Source: Phoronis australis (Eukaryota; Phoronida; Phoronidae). Taken from it: a stretch of 60,000 bases of DNA. The notes under the pieces are model-generated. The model did no database searches and had not been told where the DNA came from. It saw only the letters and a list, made by a program, of their open reading frames with translations. Each line of letters starts with the position of its first letter. The stretch's first letter is position 1. Below are positions 43,801 to 56,639 of this stretch, piece after piece. The stretch lies in assembly GCA_002633005.1 (NCBI GenBank), contig NMRA01000078.1, positions 445,868 to 505,867 on the forward strand. Direction: 5' to 3'. Position numbers and translations under genes: made by a program.

Positions 43801-44566
43801 GCGATGGAAAGTAGTATAAAGTGAAGTTATCGGCGACAAAAGTCATTTTTGAGATCAGACCAGCTGAGTGTAAACTCATCGGATTAAAGCTACAACCTCT
43901 GCAATGAACTTTTTCATCGATCTGCTGATGTCCGGTTCGGGCGACACATTGACAAATTGCAGTTCTGTTATTTTATAGCAAACTTTTAAACATTTACAAG
44001 TCTATCCCATTCAACGAGATCAACGGTAACAACCCTAAAATACGTGAACAGTCCTGGCAACGATTCGCGGCTGACTATAGTCATCTTGGTGTATTTCTGT
44101 AGAAAGGATTAAAAACTTGTAGCTCATTTATACTTGAATTGGGCTATTCCCAGGTTTTTTATTCATTGATCATCGGTCAATGGTTCCTTGTTCACTTTGC
44201 CGAGCTCCCGGCGGCGATCGAGTGGTTCTTTCCCGTTGTATAATAGATAAATTAGGTGGAATGAGTAGAGTTATCTTCCACATATTTCCGAATCATATCA
44301 GGTCATTTTTTTCCATTGTTTGTGATTTTCCGTTTGAACTTGTTAAACATGCTCGAATTCCCCGCCAGTGGACTGATAGTCTTGTCAGGTGTGAGCAGGT
44401 GCCCGAGAAATCTTCGGTTTGTGTTTTGAAACGATCCGCAAGACGTCGCTGAGAACAATCTCTAGAAAAGGAGGCGTGAAATTCTGTTCACAACATCAAA
44501 GACAAAAGCCAAGGGGGAACAAATGTGAAAATTTTATTGTAATTTAGGTCTTCAGCTGACTCTAGT
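40843..44566. other. Intergenic between LRGUK and GRIP (divergent)
   Basis: No gene recognised. Contains the inverted dispersed repeat at 41640-41790. The open frame at 44180-44452 has no recognisable family and no splice context. Confidence 0.5.
41640..41790 (-). repeat. Dispersed repeat, copy B
   Basis: The minus strand carries 'gtggtcttcacg', 'atcctattgtatttttca', 'ttttgtgttttttgatgaat' and so on, corresponding to 18410-18600. Similarity may extend further on both sides at lower identity. Confidence 0.5.
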
Positions 44567-44615
44567 ATGCCTGGATGGAAACTAGACTGCTTCAGACTAT
44601 CAAACAGTAGAAAAG
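44567..44615 (+). CDS. GRIP1: GRIP alternative first coding exon 'MPGWK'
   Basis: ATG CCT GGA TGG AAA ... AGA AAA G, then donor gtacat. It encodes MPGWKLDCFRLSNSRK with Cys8 next to basic and hydrophobic residues, a layout suited to S-palmitoylation. Phase-1 end fits 49544 and 57018. The exon is very short, so the call rests on the MPGWK match, the donor and the phase. Confidence 0.65.
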
Positions 44616-47600
44616 GTACATTTTTATTGTCATTCGTGAAATTTTGGGGTATTAAATTCTCCATTCACTGCTTCGGGTACAGGACAGTTCGAGTTAGCCT
44701 ACCAGCTACCTGTCCTACGTCAACGTATTACATATTAGTAGACTGTGTAGTCGTACCCATGTCAATTTTACTGTGTTTTGTTTTGTAAAGCAGATTTGAA
44801 GCAAAGCAGTTGTCATATGTATGTAAAACGGATCCATGTTGGTTTAAATGAAAATAAGATGTAAGACATTCAGCCAACAATGCAACAGTGAAGAGTGAGA
44901 TTCCTCCAGTCCAGACATGGCCTTTGGGCGAAAGCAGAGTGTGAATTAATATTGATAGCAATGGTACTGATTTCTTTATTTGTTTATTACAATTTATATT
45001 CAGTCCATTTTGGAGACAGTGCAGTGTTCCATAGGACATCGGCAAACGTAAATCAAAAGGCAGCATGGATTTTGTTTAGGAAGCTTGAACTTGAAATTTG
45101 AGTTTGGAGAATTTCCTGCCAGTAATATACGGATATGTGATTCAGTTATTGTTTACAGTCTGACTCTATTAATGCACATATTTAATACTACTATTTTCTG
45201 AATCCTCTCGCTATGGTGATCATGGTGATTCCAAAAATGTATTATTCGTACCGATTAGGCTCTTCTTATTCATACATTCACTGTACGAGGTGTTCATTTG
45301 CTAGTAAGCAAATCTGTGTTGCAAATGAATAATGCCGTGGAAAAACTGAATTTATGAATAAGAAAGGACCAATCAGTACCCTCCATAACTCCAAAACTAA
45401 TCAGCAGAAATTAAAAAAGATAATCCATTCCATTTGTCTCTAGATCTTCAATACTAGTAGTCATGCAGATATTACCAGATTTCAGGTCCCGATATCACGT
45501 TTTTTTGATATCTGGACTTAAATAAAGGTACCCTTCGGTCGGTCGGCTGCCACCAATTTCTGACTGTGCACATATCAACTACTGATCACATAGGTCGCTG
45601 TGATTTGGGTGTTGATAAAATGTGCAAGTATTGACTCGAGGTCTTCTGTGCATAGCTTTGGTGCAAAGCTATGTACTTAATGTACACCTTTGCACCGATG
45701 TGGGTGAACAACTAGACAAATAAAATCTGACATAATATTGATGTCATTAAAATTTACACTTCACCTTGAGTAAACAAGATTATTTACAGGTGTTATAAAA
45801 ATAGACGTTTTGGCGTAAGTCTCCTGCTGAAGTTGTGGAGCTATCTTATGCATTGGCTTTTAGCGCCATGAAACAAAGTGTCACCAGTTTCTTCTTATGC
45901 TGACTTTTCAATAAACTGTTCTTTTTCCATGAGGTTGTGTACATGTCACAACAAATTTTTGGAACTTGCTTTTCGATTTTGTTTTTATTATTTTAATACT
46001 GGCAAACCAAATTTCAGAACAATGTTTGATGCTGCGAAGCTGCCATCATCTCCAGAGAGATGTCGCAAATAATTAAGGAAATGGCGTTTGTGCATGCCAC
46101 GAGTGAAAATGATGATAGATTTTTCTTTGCTAGAAAAGGCGGAAAATTACGCTAGAAAATGACGTTAATTAGATTGTTTTTCACTTAAACGGTAAAACGG
46201 GCAACGTAAGTGTCGGTCGACTCCCAGATTTTGTATGGACACCCGCTGGTCGTTAGCCCTGCATGTTGATATTTTATTTAAGTTTCACGATGAGGTGACC
46301 AGCAGAACTACCAGGGCTGTGTGAAAATTCAAGGTTTATTGGAGCCTAAGCACTAGGTGTATTTTAACCTATAGTCTTCACACAGATTGCTGGGTGGTTA
46401 TGTCCCCTGTGGCCGGCTGTATGTGTTAAAGTGAACAATCCTGAGAGGTACTCAACCAGGTTCCTTAAATTTTAAATGCATTATTTTGTACACTCCTCCG
46501 TTTACTCACTAATGTCACTTATTTTCTATCATTTGGTCTTTATCACACATATCTCTTTTACTTGTGAAATTTCCCAATAGATAATTTATCAGCCATTAGA
46601 ACAATGGGAACAAAAGAAGTTCTTCAATGAGAATGCATGACAAAGTTCTCATTCATTTTCAACAATACTTAGAATTCAAAGTATAATTTATTCTCGTTAC
46701 GTATCAGAGTTAAAACTTGATATAGCAAAGAAGATAACATAGCGGTAGAAAGGACGATCAGTGTTTGCATGTTATGTCCTCAAATGTGCTGGAAATTTAA
46801 GAAACATATTTGATCAGCCACTGGTGTCCTTGTTGCGAAACTAAATTCCGCTCGTTATGCGATGATCACTTTAATATGCAAAAATTTGCTCAAAAGAATG
46901 GTATGCTATTTGTTCATCCAGATGTTGCATTATGGTAATGTGCCTACATGGTAATTTCGTGCATGATAATATCGCAACTTTGGCAACGGGCTTTTTATGA
47001 AAACATCTGTTTTTCTTGCTTGTGAGAAAAGATTAATATTTCTGAGAGAATAGAATTTAAGTAGAGAAAAATTAGTGTCCGTGATAAGAGAATACATTAG
47101 ATGAGAACAATGAGCTCCACTTAGTACCATTAATGGTATGTCTTTAATATATCAATTTCTAATGTTGCATTCTATTTCACCAAGGGTGTCAACAAAAACC
47201 ACTTTCTCCATTTTGTAAAAGCCACTAAGTAGAACATTTACCATAATTTTCCAGGTAATCGACCACCACCGACTTTTTCCAAATTTTGATGTAAGCGCCC
47301 ACTGTTCGGTTAATCGTCCATCCCTCACTTTGCGCAAATTTCCGCTGCTCAGGTATTCGCTTACCCCCTTGTCACAGGGTTTCCCAAATTTAAGTAACTA
47401 TGAGTTTACGGTACACAAGGACCTCAGGATCCTGCCATTGTCTTCAGTACAAACCAAGTTGACTATTCTGCATGCCCGTCTTACCCTAGCAGTTCAACAT
47501 GGCCATAAACCCGTGGTATGTTCCAAGAAAACTGACTAGCTAAGACAAATCTTAAAATTAACTCAATTTTAAGATAAGACTTCTAAGCCCATTTCAAGAA

Positions 47601-50600
47601 AATGAGCTTTATGAAGTTTAACTTAAGTTTTTGATTTAAAATTTGTCTTAAGTTTGACTAACTTACGGCATGTGAAAGATTCAAAGTTTGGAAGTCGACA
47701 CAAATCTTTGACTTAACTCTAAATGAACTTAAGTCTGTTTCTTGGAATGTGTGCCCTTTGATTTAGACCGCCTCATGTTATGGTCTTGAATTATTGTTCA
47801 TTCTGTCAGTTTTGAGGTGATTTTGGGGCTTAGAAAGAACTGACAATTAGCTGGTTATGGTGCCATTTTATGCATTGAGCATGGAAAGAAACTGTTAGTT
47901 ATTTGCAAACGCACATATCACTTCTCATTAAGAACAAGTTGAGACCAACTTCATAGCGGTGAGTGGTCTAGCTGGGTTATAACTGATGAACACTTGAAAT
48001 TGGAGGTTCTAGCCCACCAACTGCAGTTGAATCAGATCATAAGCCCGTAAAATCCTTCCTATGAGCCCTTTGACCAGAGCACGTCCTTATATTCGAATGT
48101 AAGGCCATGGGCTTGTATAAGGAATGCTGCATTGTATTGACGTATACGCCCATGGCTTGTGTGTAGGATTCATGGTTTGTACTGCACAAGGCGTTGGATT
48201 ACTTTAAGTTACACACATACATGAACTGCATTAGCGTTATAGCACCATTCTCTTCTGGCTTAAAGTAATGTAGGTCCTTAGAAAAATGTCCAAATTTGGT
48301 TAACTTTGGAACATCATATCTCAAAAATGTCTGATAAGATTCACACGAAACTTTAAGATACTGTGCTTTATACCACAATATTAGCCTCGAATGTCAGATA
48401 CAACCGTGTAATAACCCATAAAGTTTTTCTCACTAGTGAGATAACATTTTGGCGGGAAACCGAGGCCGGATTCGAACCCGGGCCTGAAGAGTTTCGAGTC
48501 GCCGACTTTACCACTACACCACTCAGCGGCTGACATCATTGAACGTGAAAATAGAATATTTACTTAAATGAGCACGCGCAACAATCCCATGTTCAGCAAA
48601 GGGCATTGCACCGACATTGAAAAATGAAACGCATAATTTCCATAAAAACGATATTTTAATTCAGTGAAATTTTTCTCTCGTGTTCTCTCACTTCTAAATC
48701 ACTGATCTCCAATTTGAATGCGGGTATCATGTCGTCGGGATCCTTTGACTTGAGCATTATAGTCAGTTACTAGTGGTAACCTACTTTAATTGACAGACGA
48801 TATTTTCCCGGTCGAAGTTTAGCGTGATAAAATGTGTAGTAAGCTATAATAGTTGCTAAACAGTAATTTATAGATTCACTTTATTTCTATTTTGTTTTAT
48901 TTTTCAATTGGTTTTGAGTAAAAGCATTATTTGACAAAAATAACTCGGCTTTTCTTAAAAGGTCATGACCTCCGACCCCAGGCATCTGAAATCAAAAGTA
49001 GTTACAAAGCCAAGGCGAGTCGAGAAAGGTAGATCGATTCATTGCAATGTTTCTCGTTCAGTATGTGGTATAAACAGATTATTACATGTTCTCAGTCATT
49101 ATCCCCCTTATCTAGAGCCCTCGTGGATTTCGTAGAATTCTCCAAAATTCACTCGGGCTCTAGATAACAACTTTGCCAGGTAATAATCTATATTTATGCA
49201 ATGTTCTCCAATTTTTCACGAGGGCTATTAAAAATAAGATTTTTGATTTTATTTTCTTAAAGAAACTAACATTGCATAAAACAAAACAAAATTATGATTT
49301 GAGATAATGGCTGTTAATGTCTCTTTAAGCAGCTATGCACTTGAGGGCATCTTGGCAGTCTCTTCGTTGGGGCTCTGAGTGTTAGTTGTCATATCATAAT
49401 TCTATATACTACTTTTAAGTTTTAAAAAACAAGGTGGAAAACAAGTAAAATTTACAATGTTTCAACAGCTTGCTGTCGTCTTTTGGAATTCTGTTATATT
49501 TTTAATGGTACCAACTTTTATCTTCCTTGTTCTTTTTCTTTAGGAGGTGAGAAAGAGCATGATGTCTTTCCGGCTAAACAGCACATACCTGGTGAGTTAC
49601 ACGCGTGCAGTGTGTTCATTACCTGTTGCTAGTTGTTGAAATTAAATATGAGAAAAGAGACATGGTGGAAATGTATGTTTGACTTTTCTTCTGGGTGTGA
49701 TTTGTTTAATTTGTTGTGACATGTCGTGTTTTGCATTCACTGAAAGAGTGGACAGCTGTAAGGGTTCAATCAAAGACCATTTTGTCGTACACGTTATCAC
49801 AGTCCTTCAATTCGTTCAGTGTTCATTTCCACCTCTGCACCACTCTGCACTTAAGACAGTTGAAACAAGATGGCCAAGCATCACTTAAGATTGTTGCCAG
49901 TCACCGTAGACGTGCATCGACTAATCAAAGCTGTTGTCTGTTCATAATGTCATGCGGCGCAAGGGTTGCCATTTTGTGAAACGTGTTAGTGAGTTGTCGC
50001 TTTGGTTTGAAGAAGTTTGTCCATCATGTCTGTAACCTTGGTCCTACTCCTTGTATACTGGGAATTTCCGCAGATAATCCCTCACCCATGGACATTTATT
50101 CAGAAAATGTCCTCTTAAAAGGCCACTCATCTCTAATGTGCTTACAACAGTGCTTCTAAGGACTACCAGTCTGATTCACTTTCAAAAATACATAATTATC
50201 TTGTTTTATGCTGACATTTTCATAGCCATAATTATATACCGTAATCGTTCGGGTTAACACCCTGGGCGGTTAAATTGGCGAATCCAAAAATCGGGGGAGG
50301 GCGGTTAACTGAGCAGTGGGCGGTTAAATCGAAAATCCACCTAAAGTAGGGGATGGGCGGTTAACCGAACATGGGCGCTTATTATGACAGACAACCGCCC
50401 TGGGCGGTTAATCTTACCTGGCGATCTAAATCCCGACCCAACAATCATACTCGGAACGCGTAGTCCTTTTCAAAGAGCTTTATCGTCAGGTCGCCAAATG
50501 ACTGTGAAAACGTCATAACAGCGGATGATCCCAACAAAGGTTCTCTTGCCCTGAGATTAGTCATTCACTATTAAATTTACAAAATTGCTGAGTAAATAGC

Positions 50601-53600
50601 CCCGTGCCGTTCTGCGGTGCGCAGACGACCAGTCACCACGCAGCCTCCACTAGAATTAAAACTGTTTCAAGATGTGACCCTGCTTAAGTGCGCGCGTGCA
50701 AGCTTCACGTGTTGCAGAGGTCAGACATCAAGTTACAGTCTCGTACTATATGTAGCTGTCAAGTTCTGAGTCAGAGAGCAGTTTTATAATTGGTTGTAAT
50801 AAAAGTTTGAAAAACTTAACTCTGCTGTTTTTTGTGTTTGGGATGTTAAGACGACACTTTGTGACTCAATGACATTTTCAGCGTATGGTTCTGCGGCTAG
50901 CTGTCTTATCTCGACAGCCCTGCTCTCTTGCCGTTGCGCCAAACATGCTATGCAAAGAAGTAAGACAAGGATCGGGGGTGGTCGAGCCAGTCGTCGATCA
51001 AAAATAAAATTTCAAGCAACTGCATAAATATGTTAAAAAATGTCAGAAAACAGCAATGTTTCAATTCATTATTCTAAACGATCACCTTACCAAACTTCGT
51101 NATTGTTGCCAGTCACCGTAGACGTGCATCGACTAATCAAAGCTGTTGTCTGTTCATAATGTCCTGCGGCGCAAGGGTTGCCATTTTATGAAACGTGTTA
51201 GTGAGTTGTCGCTTTGGTTTGAAGAAGTTTGTCCATCATGTCTGTAACCTTGGTCCTACTCCTTGTATATACTGGGAATTTCCGCAGATAAGCCCTCACC
51301 CATGGACATTTATTCAGAAAATGTCCTCTTAAAAGGCCACTCATCTCTAATGTGCTTACAACAGTGCTTCTAAGGACTACCAGTCTGTTTCACTTTCAAG
51401 AATACGTAATTATCTTGTTTTATGCTGACATTTTCATAGCCATATATATGTAGCTAGCTGAGGCTATTACTTTGTTTGCACACTCCTTTTTCTAAATGAA
51501 CGTCTGACTGAAGTGACTGAAAAATGTTATTTTCTGAATACATGCCAATGGACATATCAGCGGAATTTCACAGTTATTAATTTTTCAATTTAAACTTAAA
51601 TTTCTAGTCATGTAGAGGTCTTGATTACTTTTAGAAACAGTTAGAGACTACAAATAAATTGCTTGCACCTTCCTGGAACTGTCGACTCCTGATCAGTTTC
51701 ACAATTAGGTGTCGCAGTGTAGTGTAAGAAAATCTTACAATTCTTTAATTCAATTTCACTTGTTAACACATAATCAAAGTAACAGATAATTAATTCAAGC
51801 AGCAGGCAAGCAGTGCTTCTATATTCGATCACCAAAATATTTTTTGGGAGAAATCTCATGTTCAATGGAACAAAAAATGCTTTGTCCTGGTAATCAAATT
51901 CTGTTGCCATGGTTGAATTTTGTATAAAATAAATTAATACTGACACATCTCACCTGTTCACTGCAAACTTGTCGACTGTTAAAGTTGCTGGACCCGAGTT
52001 AAGTGAAAAAGACTGTCACAGTTAAAATTCAAATTAAACAAAAATTTCTATGTGCTATATATCTAAATGTAGATACAAAAATTCTCAAAGCGTTGTGTCC
52101 TTCTATTCTCTGTCGTGGAAATATTTATAAGGACACTAAACCTTGTTTTGATGATTTAAACCAATCCCAGTTCTCTCACCTGCTAATGCATCATTGGTGT
52201 CAGTCTTGAAAGGTGAAAGCAACAATGAACTTAAAACTCCCAATGTCGAACATTGTATTATTATAAGGGTTCTTGGTAGGTTTTCTTTCCTCAGAGATGC
52301 CTTGTAATTTGCTAAAAGTGTAGATCATGCTTGCCAGTTTAGCAGACTTCCAATTCAAATTTCCCTCCAACCTGTTGAGGGTTTTGATTCAGGGATTTGG
52401 ATTGGAAAATTGTTTTTAGCCTCCCTGAATAGGCCAAAACCGGATTGGTATCCTATTAATCGGTGTCTCCGGTCTGAAACATTACCAATCAAATGTCAGT
52501 GGCTCCAACATGTTTGTGGAAATAATCATTTGAAACTTTGTGAAAACTCCACAAGTTCGTGCCTAATTTAAACTTTAATAAATTAAAACCAGTCAGAAAT
52601 TCAGAAATGGTGAAAGCAATGCTGATAGATTTGATAATAATTTTCCAACCCTTAATTTTCGAGCTGTCTGAGCTAGACTAGCAATGCTGTAGAAATTTGT
52701 GTCTTAAGAAGTTGGTAATGTCTAGATAATACTTGGCAGATATATATCCATGTGTCAGTTACAAGTAGTATGGCATTGTATTTGTATTTATAGAACAAGA
52801 TGGAATAGAAATTAAGCTTCTCAGTGAATAGTTTCCACATGGAGGTCTGGTATGGTAATAAGTCATATGGAAGATTTATGTGGAGCTAGTTTTCTTCCCA
52901 GAGTTCAGTATGATGAAGTAGCTCAAGGAGTGATTTTGGTTTTTAAATCATTCGAGCATTGTCTACCAGGTGCAAAGTCAACCAAGAATTGTCTACCAGT
53001 TCAGGGGGTACTCCATAAATCAACCAAGCGGGTTGCGGGNNNNNNNNNNNNNNNNNNNNNNNNNNNNNNNNNNNNNNNNNNNNNNNNNNNNNNNNNNNNN
53101 NNNNNNNNGGGGGGGGGGTTACACACCGAAGGTGTAAATGGGACATGCTGGTCAAATCATTTTTTCATGACATGAATCCCTGTGAAAAGGTGACTGAGTC
53201 TACAACAACGAAGCAAGCCTCTCATGGATGCTGCATTTCCTAGAACAGTGGGTATCCTAATTTTCTGACTACAACCCCCCCTCCCAACAAGCTACAAAAA
53301 CCACTGGCATTTCTTACATTCTCTAATCTGGGAATTGTTTATGAAGCTGAGTACAAAGTAAAGACTGTTTATGTGACCTTTATCAGCATATCTGTTCTTT
53401 GGCAGGAAGCATTGTTAAAGTCTGTGAATAATGCTCAGCTTAGGTATACACAAAGTGTGAGCAGTTGGCCTGACACTGATCCTTACCAGCAGATGATTGG
53501 GTAGTTAAACACTGAGATTATTCTAAATGCTGTGATGGTCTAATACACTGCTCTGCTCTGATATAAGTGCATGTTATCCCTCATACCAACTGAAGCCTCA

Positions 53601-56555
53601 GAGCCTCAGATTTAATTATCCTCATCTGAGTGTCTGACAAGTCAAGATATATATATACAGAGTGTTGAGCTGACTGGTCAGCATGTTCTGCTAATGTAGG
53701 AGGATGTTTTAAATGAAGACATCTGTCTGCATGATGAGGGGGATTGTAGTGATTGGGTCCAGCTAGATTGTCACCATGTTGTGTGGACTGAAGAAGAAGA
53801 AGAGTCGACCTGTCTCGAACGTTTATGAGTTCGATGGAGTGGGCACGGGGGAAAAGCCTGGTAGTAGGAAAGACAGTCCGATGTGCAGCACACCGCACCG
53901 TGTGTGTGATGACATTTTCTTACCTAGTTTTCCAGGTAATTCAGATCCCATGTTGTGGTGCTGTGTTGGTGAAAGTTATTAATGCTGGCATTCCGAAAAG
54001 GATTGCTACGAGCCTGTAATCAGCCATGCTATGTTTTGCCTTATTGCATGCATATTGTCAGACTATTTTTAGGTGTTAAGCAAAATGATATTTCTCTTTG
54101 AAGGGGTTCTACACAGTTTTAGATTACAATTTTTTTCAGTTTGGATTTTGGTCTGTGCCTTAAATGAACAAATTTGCAGATCTAAGTGGGGGTCTACAGT
54201 CATCGTATTAATTTTTCTAGACAGAGGCACCTGGATAACCACATCTATGTAATTAAGTTAATGGTTGACATTCTTTTAAAAATGGGCTAATTTCATTGCG
54301 TGATATCAGTTTTATGCTTTAAGGGTTTTCGCTGTGCAGTTTTGTCTATTTCACAAAAATTGCACACAGTTTGTTACGTGTTTGTTATATCAAATTGAAA
54401 AAATAAAGCGGAAGGCAACTGTTTTGATGTCGTTTTTGTTTACGATTCTCTGGTTATCCTTGATAAATTTTCAAGTTAATTAAATTCCCTCAGGTCCTAA
54501 TTAATAATGCATTCTTCAATCCACAAGTGACGTTTGTGGCCCGAATCATTCACAATGGATGCCACATTGTGTATGTCAAGTTGTAACAGTGTAGAGTAAT
54601 TCAACTTGTAACAATGTATAGTAATTCAACTTGTAACAATGTAGTATAATTCAACTTGTAACAATGTAGTGTAATTCAACTTGTAACAATGTAGTGTAAT
54701 TCAACTTGTAACAATGTAGAGTAATTCAACTTGTAACAATGTAGTGTAATTCAACTTGTAACAATGTAGAGTAATTCAACTTGTAACAATGTATAGTAAT
54801 TCAACTTGTAACAATGTAGTATAATTCAACTTGTAACAATGTAGTGTAATTCAACTTGTAACAATGTAGTGTAATTCAACTTGTAACAATGTAGAGTAAT
54901 TCAACTTGTAACAATGTAGTGTAATTCAACTTGTAACAATGTAGTGTAATTCAACTTGTAACAATGTATAGTAATTCAACTTGTAACAATGTATAGTAAT
55001 TCAACTTGTAACAATGTAGAGTAATTCAACTTGTAACAATGTAGTGTAATTCAACTTGTAACAATGTAGTGGAATTCAACTTGTAACAATGTATAGTAAT
55101 TCAACTTGTAACAATGTAGTGTAATTCAACTTGTAACAATGTAGAGTAATTCAACTTGTAACAATGTAGAGTAATTCAACTTAGATTAGAAGCCCTTGAA
55201 AAATAAATGGGACAATTTTGACGATAGGAGGTGAACTCTCAGTCCATGGTCACCACTGGCTGTATGTCCAATCTTAGCTAAGATGGTTAATATGAACCTT
55301 AATGTCAGCTACACTGTACCTCTCTCATCAAGAAAAGCTGCATCGCATTCACAATAAGTTTCTTACAACTGCTCAGGTTTTGGCAGAGGTACGACTGACC
55401 TTTGATAAAGTGGAACCTAGAAGTGTAGTGAGTGAGATTTGAAAATGACTCGTGACTGGCTTACGCTAGGGAACTAGTGAACATTGGGGGCGTAATTAAA
55501 TGGCATTTACTGAATGTGGTTGATTCATCTCCCTGGAGTCGGTTGCTTGGCAGTTACTTCTTGTGGTAGCCATTGTTTGACAGTTTATATTGCGAAAACA
55601 CCAACAGTTGTCTTCCTCTTTCATTGAGATTTTGCAAGATCCTCACCTCATCAAAGACATAGTGGCAAGCTACACGAATTTCTAATTGAAGTGGATTCTC
55701 TGGCAAGGTTGGCTTATGAGTTGGTCACGAAGTTACAGACAAGTGTAGCTGTTTTTCAAATACCACCTGCCTTGAGTGGTTTTTGAAGTCAGAACACTTA
55801 ACTCCACAGAATTATTCAAGGTCAACTTAATTTCCCTTAGTCGGAAGCCATATCTGGGCTTTGGAACGGCAGACGAATCATTGCTTGTGGTGACAATTTG
55901 GATAAATGTAATTTGGAAATTGATAGGCTGTCATTCATGAACCAAATGCTGATAGTTGTAAGTCATTGGAAGTTCCGTGCTTGAACACTATATGGCATTT
56001 ACATTTACTTGTAGTGTACATTGTACTTGAGTTTCGTTCCTGTGTGTTGATCCTAGGAGGCTCTCCCGTAGGAGCCTAGGTTTGGTGGGGACATGCCGCC
56101 ACTTCCTGAAGTTAATTATCTCCACCCAGATAACATCTTAAGTGGGTATTTTTCAGGGCAGGTTGTTGCCAGGGTGGGTATTATGTTGAATAATAGATGC
56201 TCAAGGTCAAATCTCAAGTAGTCTGATATAATTGCAAAATTATCATTTCATATATTGTAATTTGCATGCTGTTTAGGATGAAATTCATTTTCTTTGCCAT
56301 TGTCCTTTTACGAAGATTCAAGAATATTGTTGTTTGATAAAATCACACCTATTCTTCCGGATTTTAACCTGTTAAGTTCTGAAGACAATTTTGCTGTTTT
56401 ACATTCCCGGTAATAATTTTTGTAATGATCTGACTAGATATATAGCAGGTGCTTTTAATAGATGATAAAATTTTCTGTTCACTTAATTTTTTAGTTTTGA
56501 GCTTCATTTTGTTTTAAGATAGGCCCAGTGGGGTAGGTGTTCATATAACACTGGA

Positions 56556-56639
<84 letters not shown>

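Larger units (their letters stand above)
44616..49543 (+). other. GRIP intron
   Basis: 4.9 kb. Contains a perfect hairpin at 45652-45674, repeat remnants at 47260-47400 and 47510-47757 and a tRNA-like SINE head at 48459-48530. No coding exon seen otherwise. Confidence 0.6.

Noticed and set aside
44180-44452. 90-codon open frame just upstream of the GRIP MPGWK exon
   Set aside because: No family resemblance; could overlap a 5'UTR but nothing supports coding.
51641-51946. 101-codon open frame on the minus strand
   Set aside because: No recognisable motif, no splice or promoter context, AT-rich, and inside a GRIP intron; compatible with chance.
54577-55182. Regularly spaced repeats that might suggest a CRISPR array
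   Set aside because: Units are directly adjacent with no variable spacers, in a eukaryotic intron. It is a satellite.
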